Source of the DNA: an uncultured Alphaproteobacteria bacterium | GTDB lineage: Bacteria > Pseudomonadota > Alphaproteobacteria > HIMB59 > GCA-002718135 | Direction of reading: 5' to 3' | Length of the DNA stretch: 64,000 bases | Assembly: GCA_902590695.1 (NCBI GenBank) | Contig: CACIXR010000006.1 | Span: 35,066 to 99,065 of the forward strand | Shown here: in pieces, positions 62,057 through 64,000 of the stretch | Layout: each line of letters opens with the position of its first letter | How positions within the stretch are numbered: position 1 is the first letter of the stretch | Position numbers and translations under genes: made by a program | The notes under the pieces: model-generated | Told to the model about the DNA's origin: nothing | What the model saw: only the letters and a program-made list of their open reading frames with translations | The model's database searches: none

Positions 62057-62118
62057 ATGATTTGATTAAATAGAAGTTAATTTTTAGATGTCTTATTTCA
62101 GATTCTGATAAATAAATA

Positions 62119-62898
62119 TTAATTTTTTCTTATTGTTTCATTATAATGATTATTTAATACTAAAAGATGTTGATAAGCTTCATGATCAAAGTCATCTTTA
62201 GCTATTTGATCTGTCTTAAAATTTTTATACTTATCTTCTCCTCTTACACAAATAGCACTATCACTTTTGCTTTTTAGTTGTTGCATATCAGTAGAAATAA
62301 ATTGAAAATTTAATCCTATTCTTCTGTCGTTACTAAAATTAGGTTGAGATGCGTGTAATGTTAGACCATGATGAAAAGAAACTTCACCGGGTTCTAACGG
62401 ACATGATACTGCTTTATTTATATCAATATCTTTTACAGTTTGACCTCTAGATAAAACATTATTTTTATCTTCAGTTGAATGATGTTCAAAAAATCCATTT
62501 TTATGGGAACCTGGAATCATTTTCATACAACCACTTTGATCATTAGCTTTGGATAAAGCTAACCATGCACTTACTTGTTTTTCATTATTATCAAAACCCC
62601 AATAGGTAAGATCTTGATGCCAACTTACGTGTGTTTTAGTGTTTGGTTCTTTTATTATAAAAGTTGCATTATATAACAATATATTTTTACCAATTATTTC
62701 TTCGACAAAATCAAGCAATATTTTATTAGTTGCTATTTCATACACCCATTTCATTATTGTATAAGTTTTCACAATATAATGAAGTTTACCTAATTTTTTT
62801 TCTGAGTCTTCTAATTTATTTCTAAAAAAATTTGCTTCTTTCGCATTATAAATTTTTAATGGTGAAAAATAGCCATTTAGATCATAAAAATCTTTCAT
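62119..62898 (-). CDS. Phytanoyl-CoA dioxygenase (PhyH) family protein
   Basis: The 259-residue product (ATG at 62898, MKDFYDLNGYFS; the longer frame to 62958 begins with a hydrophobic stretch unlike the family) is an Fe(II)/2-oxoglutarate dioxygenase. It has the metal facial triad segment SWHQDLTYWG (HxD) and the late SFHHGLTLHASQPN (His), with RRIGLNFQF for 2-oxoglutarate. Its substrate is unknown; some PhyH members act on ectoine or other small solutes. Confidence 0.87.
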   Translation of the reverse strand: MKDFYDLNGYFSPLKIYNAKEANFFRNKLEDSEKKLGKLHYIVKTYTIMKWVYEIATNKILLDFVEEIIGKNILLYNATFIIKEPNTKTHVSWHQDLTYWGFDNNEKQVSAWLALSKANDQSGCMKMIPGSHKNGFFEHHSTEDKNNVLSRGQTVKDIDINKAVSCPLEPGEVSFHHGLTLHASQPNFSNDRRIGLNFQFISTDMQQLKSKSDSAICVRGEDKYKNFKTDQIAKDDFDHEAYQHLLVLNNHYNETIRKN

Positions 62899-63008
62899 TC
62901 TTAAAATATTATTTAAATTGATTATTAATTCAATAAAAATTGACAATAAAAAAACCAATTAAACAAATAATTAATAAATCAAATATTAAAACAAATTCCA
63001 TATTGGTT

Positions 63009-63075
63009 GTGACACTAATTCTTTATGGATAGAATACATTTACTCACTAAATATATATTGGTAGATTAGTGCCAC
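63009..63075. repeat. Imperfect long-spaced inverted repeat upstream of the deacetylase-like gene
   Basis: GTGACACTAAT (63009-63019) and ATTAGTGCCAC (63065-63075) are inverted copies with one mismatch, 45 bases apart, between divergent genes at 62898 and 63131. They could be paired binding sites. Confidence 0.3.
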
Positions 63076-63130
63076 ATAATCTATGTACAAATTAATTTTG
63101 GCATAAATTGAGTTAAAAAGAGGCAAATTT

Positions 63131-64000
63131 ATGAAAAAAATCAGTTGGGTGACACACGAAGATTATGACATTCCTCTGCCTGAAAATCATAAATTTACTG
63201 CCAGTAAGTTTTCAGATTTATATAATGAATTAAAAACTTCAGATTTTTATTATCGTGCAAAAATTCTAAACCCTCAAAAAGCAAGTGTTGATGAGGTTTC
63301 TATATGTCATGATTTAGATTACGTATTAAAAATTAAAAATGGTACATTATCCGATAAAGAAATAAGAAGATTGGGTTTTAAATGGTCAGAAACACTTTCT
63401 AATCGTTCTTTTTTAGCAGTTAATGGAACTCTATTAACATGCAAAGAAGCAATTAAGAATGGTATAGCAAATCATTTAGCAGGTGGCACACACCATAGTC
63501 ATAGAGATTTTGGTTCAGGATACTGTGTTTTTAACGATTTGGCTTATGCTTCATTACATTTAATAAGAACCCATGAAGTAAAAAAAATATTAATTTTTGA
63601 CACTGATGTGCATCAAGGAGATGGTACAGCCTCAATTCTTAAAGATAATGATAAAATTTTTACATGTTCTATTCATTGTAAAAATAATTTTCCATTTAGA
63701 AAATCAATAAGTGACATGGATGTTGAATTAGATGATAATTTAGAAGATAATGAATATTTAGAAATATTATATCAAACACTTAATAGTTGTATAAAAAATT
63801 TTAATCCTGATTTAGTAATTTTTGATACTGGAGTTGATATCCATGAGAATGATAAATTAGGAAATTTAAAAATAACAACTGAAGGATTATTAAAAAGAGA
63901 TATTACAGTGTTAGAATTTTTTAAAAATAAATCAATTCCTATTGCGACAGTAATAGGTGGTGGATATTCAAATGATAAATTTGAATTAGCTAAAAGACAT
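63131..64000 (+). CDS. Histone deacetylase-family amidohydrolase, N-terminal part (runs off right edge)
   Basis: The first 290 residues are visible, from the ATG at 63131 with an AAGAGG ribosome site. They show the family's active-site segments GGTHHSHRDFGSGYCVFND (two His), FDTDVHQGDGTA (metal Asp/His), FDTGVDIHENDKLG (metal Asp) and GGGYSND. Bacterial members deacetylate acetylpolyamines or small acetylated compounds. The end lies outside the window. Confidence 0.9.
   Translation, partial: MKKISWVTHEDYDIPLPENHKFTASKFSDLYNELKTSDFYYRAKILNPQKASVDEVSICHDLDYVLKIKNGTLSDKEIRRLGFKWSETLSNRSFLAVNGTLLTCKEAIKNGIANHLAGGTHHSHRDFGSGYCVFNDLAYASLHLIRTHEVKKILIFDTDVHQGDGTASILKDNDKIFTCSIHCKNNFPFRKSISDMDVELDDNLEDNEYLEILYQTLNSCIKNFNPDLVIFDTGVDIHENDKLGNLKITTEGLLKRDITVLEFFKNKSIPIATVIGGGYSNDKFELAKRH

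Noticed and set aside
62899..62958. Longer start of the PhyH-family protein with a hydrophobic N-terminus
   Set aside because: PhyH proteins are cytoplasmic and start near the MKDFYDLNGY segment; the hydrophobic stretch is likely translated intergenic DNA.
1..64000. CRISPR arrays, insertion sequences, integrases, prophage genes, rRNA operon
   Set aside because: None was seen; no regularly spaced repeats, transposase motifs or rRNA segments were found.

Overview
The window is very AT-rich, densely packed DNA with short intergenic gaps and many overlapping start and stop codons. This points to a streamlined, free-living marine alphaproteobacterium of the SAR11, HIMB59 or AEGEAN-169 kind. Supporting evidence is the complete C-P lyase core, a full urease cluster, a phosphatidylcholine synthase-like gene, and two classes of small riboswitch (a SAM-II/SAM-V type and tandem glnA-type) typical of marine bacteria. 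No rRNA, CRISPR array, integrase, insertion sequence or prophage gene is visible. The exact lineage cannot be fixed from this sequence alone.

Region 1 (1-16486) is one long minus-strand phosphonate island controlled by a divergent PhnF-type GntR/UTRA regulator. In transcription order it holds a PHP-domain hydrolase, a peptide-type ABC importer (two permeases, a family 5 binding protein, a fused double ATPase), an EamA permease, a metallophosphoesterase, the C-P lyase genes phnG-H-I-J-K-L-M, and the phosphonate importer phnC-D-E, with phnE running off the left edge. The genes are mostly coupled by 1-11 base overlaps. Placing a peptide-type importer and two extra phosphoesterase-type hydrolases inside a C-P lyase operon suggests uptake and trimming of a larger phosphonate or phosphate ester before C-P cleavage.

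Region 2 (16600-27350) is a mixed accessory stretch: small NTF2-like and alpha/beta-barrel-like proteins (one broken by an in-frame TAA), a heparin-lyase-like secreted protein, a GMC oxidoreductase, MFS and EamA transporters, a compact AlkB-type hydroxylase followed by a one-domain voltage-gated cation channel, and a large exported alginate-lyase-like protein.

Region 3 (27480-33300) starts with a SAM-II/SAM-V type pseudoknot followed by an intrinsic terminator and a small gene that also carries an early TAA. It then holds the complete ureDABCEFG cluster on the minus strand and a tRNA-Arg(CCU).

Region 4 (33300-38700) is a sugar module: aldo/keto reductase, 2-hydroxyacid dehydrogenase, a membrane-anchored PQQ-type sugar dehydrogenase, a GH32/GH43-type beta-propeller gene interrupted by TAA, and an NAD-dependent epimerase.

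Region 5 (38700-46900) holds small membrane proteins, then the circularly permuted ATP-grasp / alpha-E / transglutaminase operon preceded by two tandem glnA-type (glutamine) riboswitches. A phosphatidylcholine synthase, a NUDIX hydrolase and a photolyase-like protein lacking the usual Fe-S cysteine cluster follow.

Region 6 (46900-64000) includes a lipoprotein / EF-hand pair, a renalase-like flavoprotein, an aminotransferase, a YugP-like membrane protease, a four-domain fusion (two cyclic-nucleotide-binding domains, an acyltransferase and an SGNH hydrolase), a probable D-apiose oxidation pair with a TTC38-like protein and an EamA transporter, YjbQ, further transporters, a PhyH dioxygenase, and the start of a histone-deacetylase-family amidohydrolase that runs off the right edge.

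The strongest leads are the glutamine-riboswitch-controlled ATP-grasp operon, the SAM switch with a visible antiterminator, the extended phosphonate island, the four-domain fusion, and three separate genes each broken by a single in-frame TAA.
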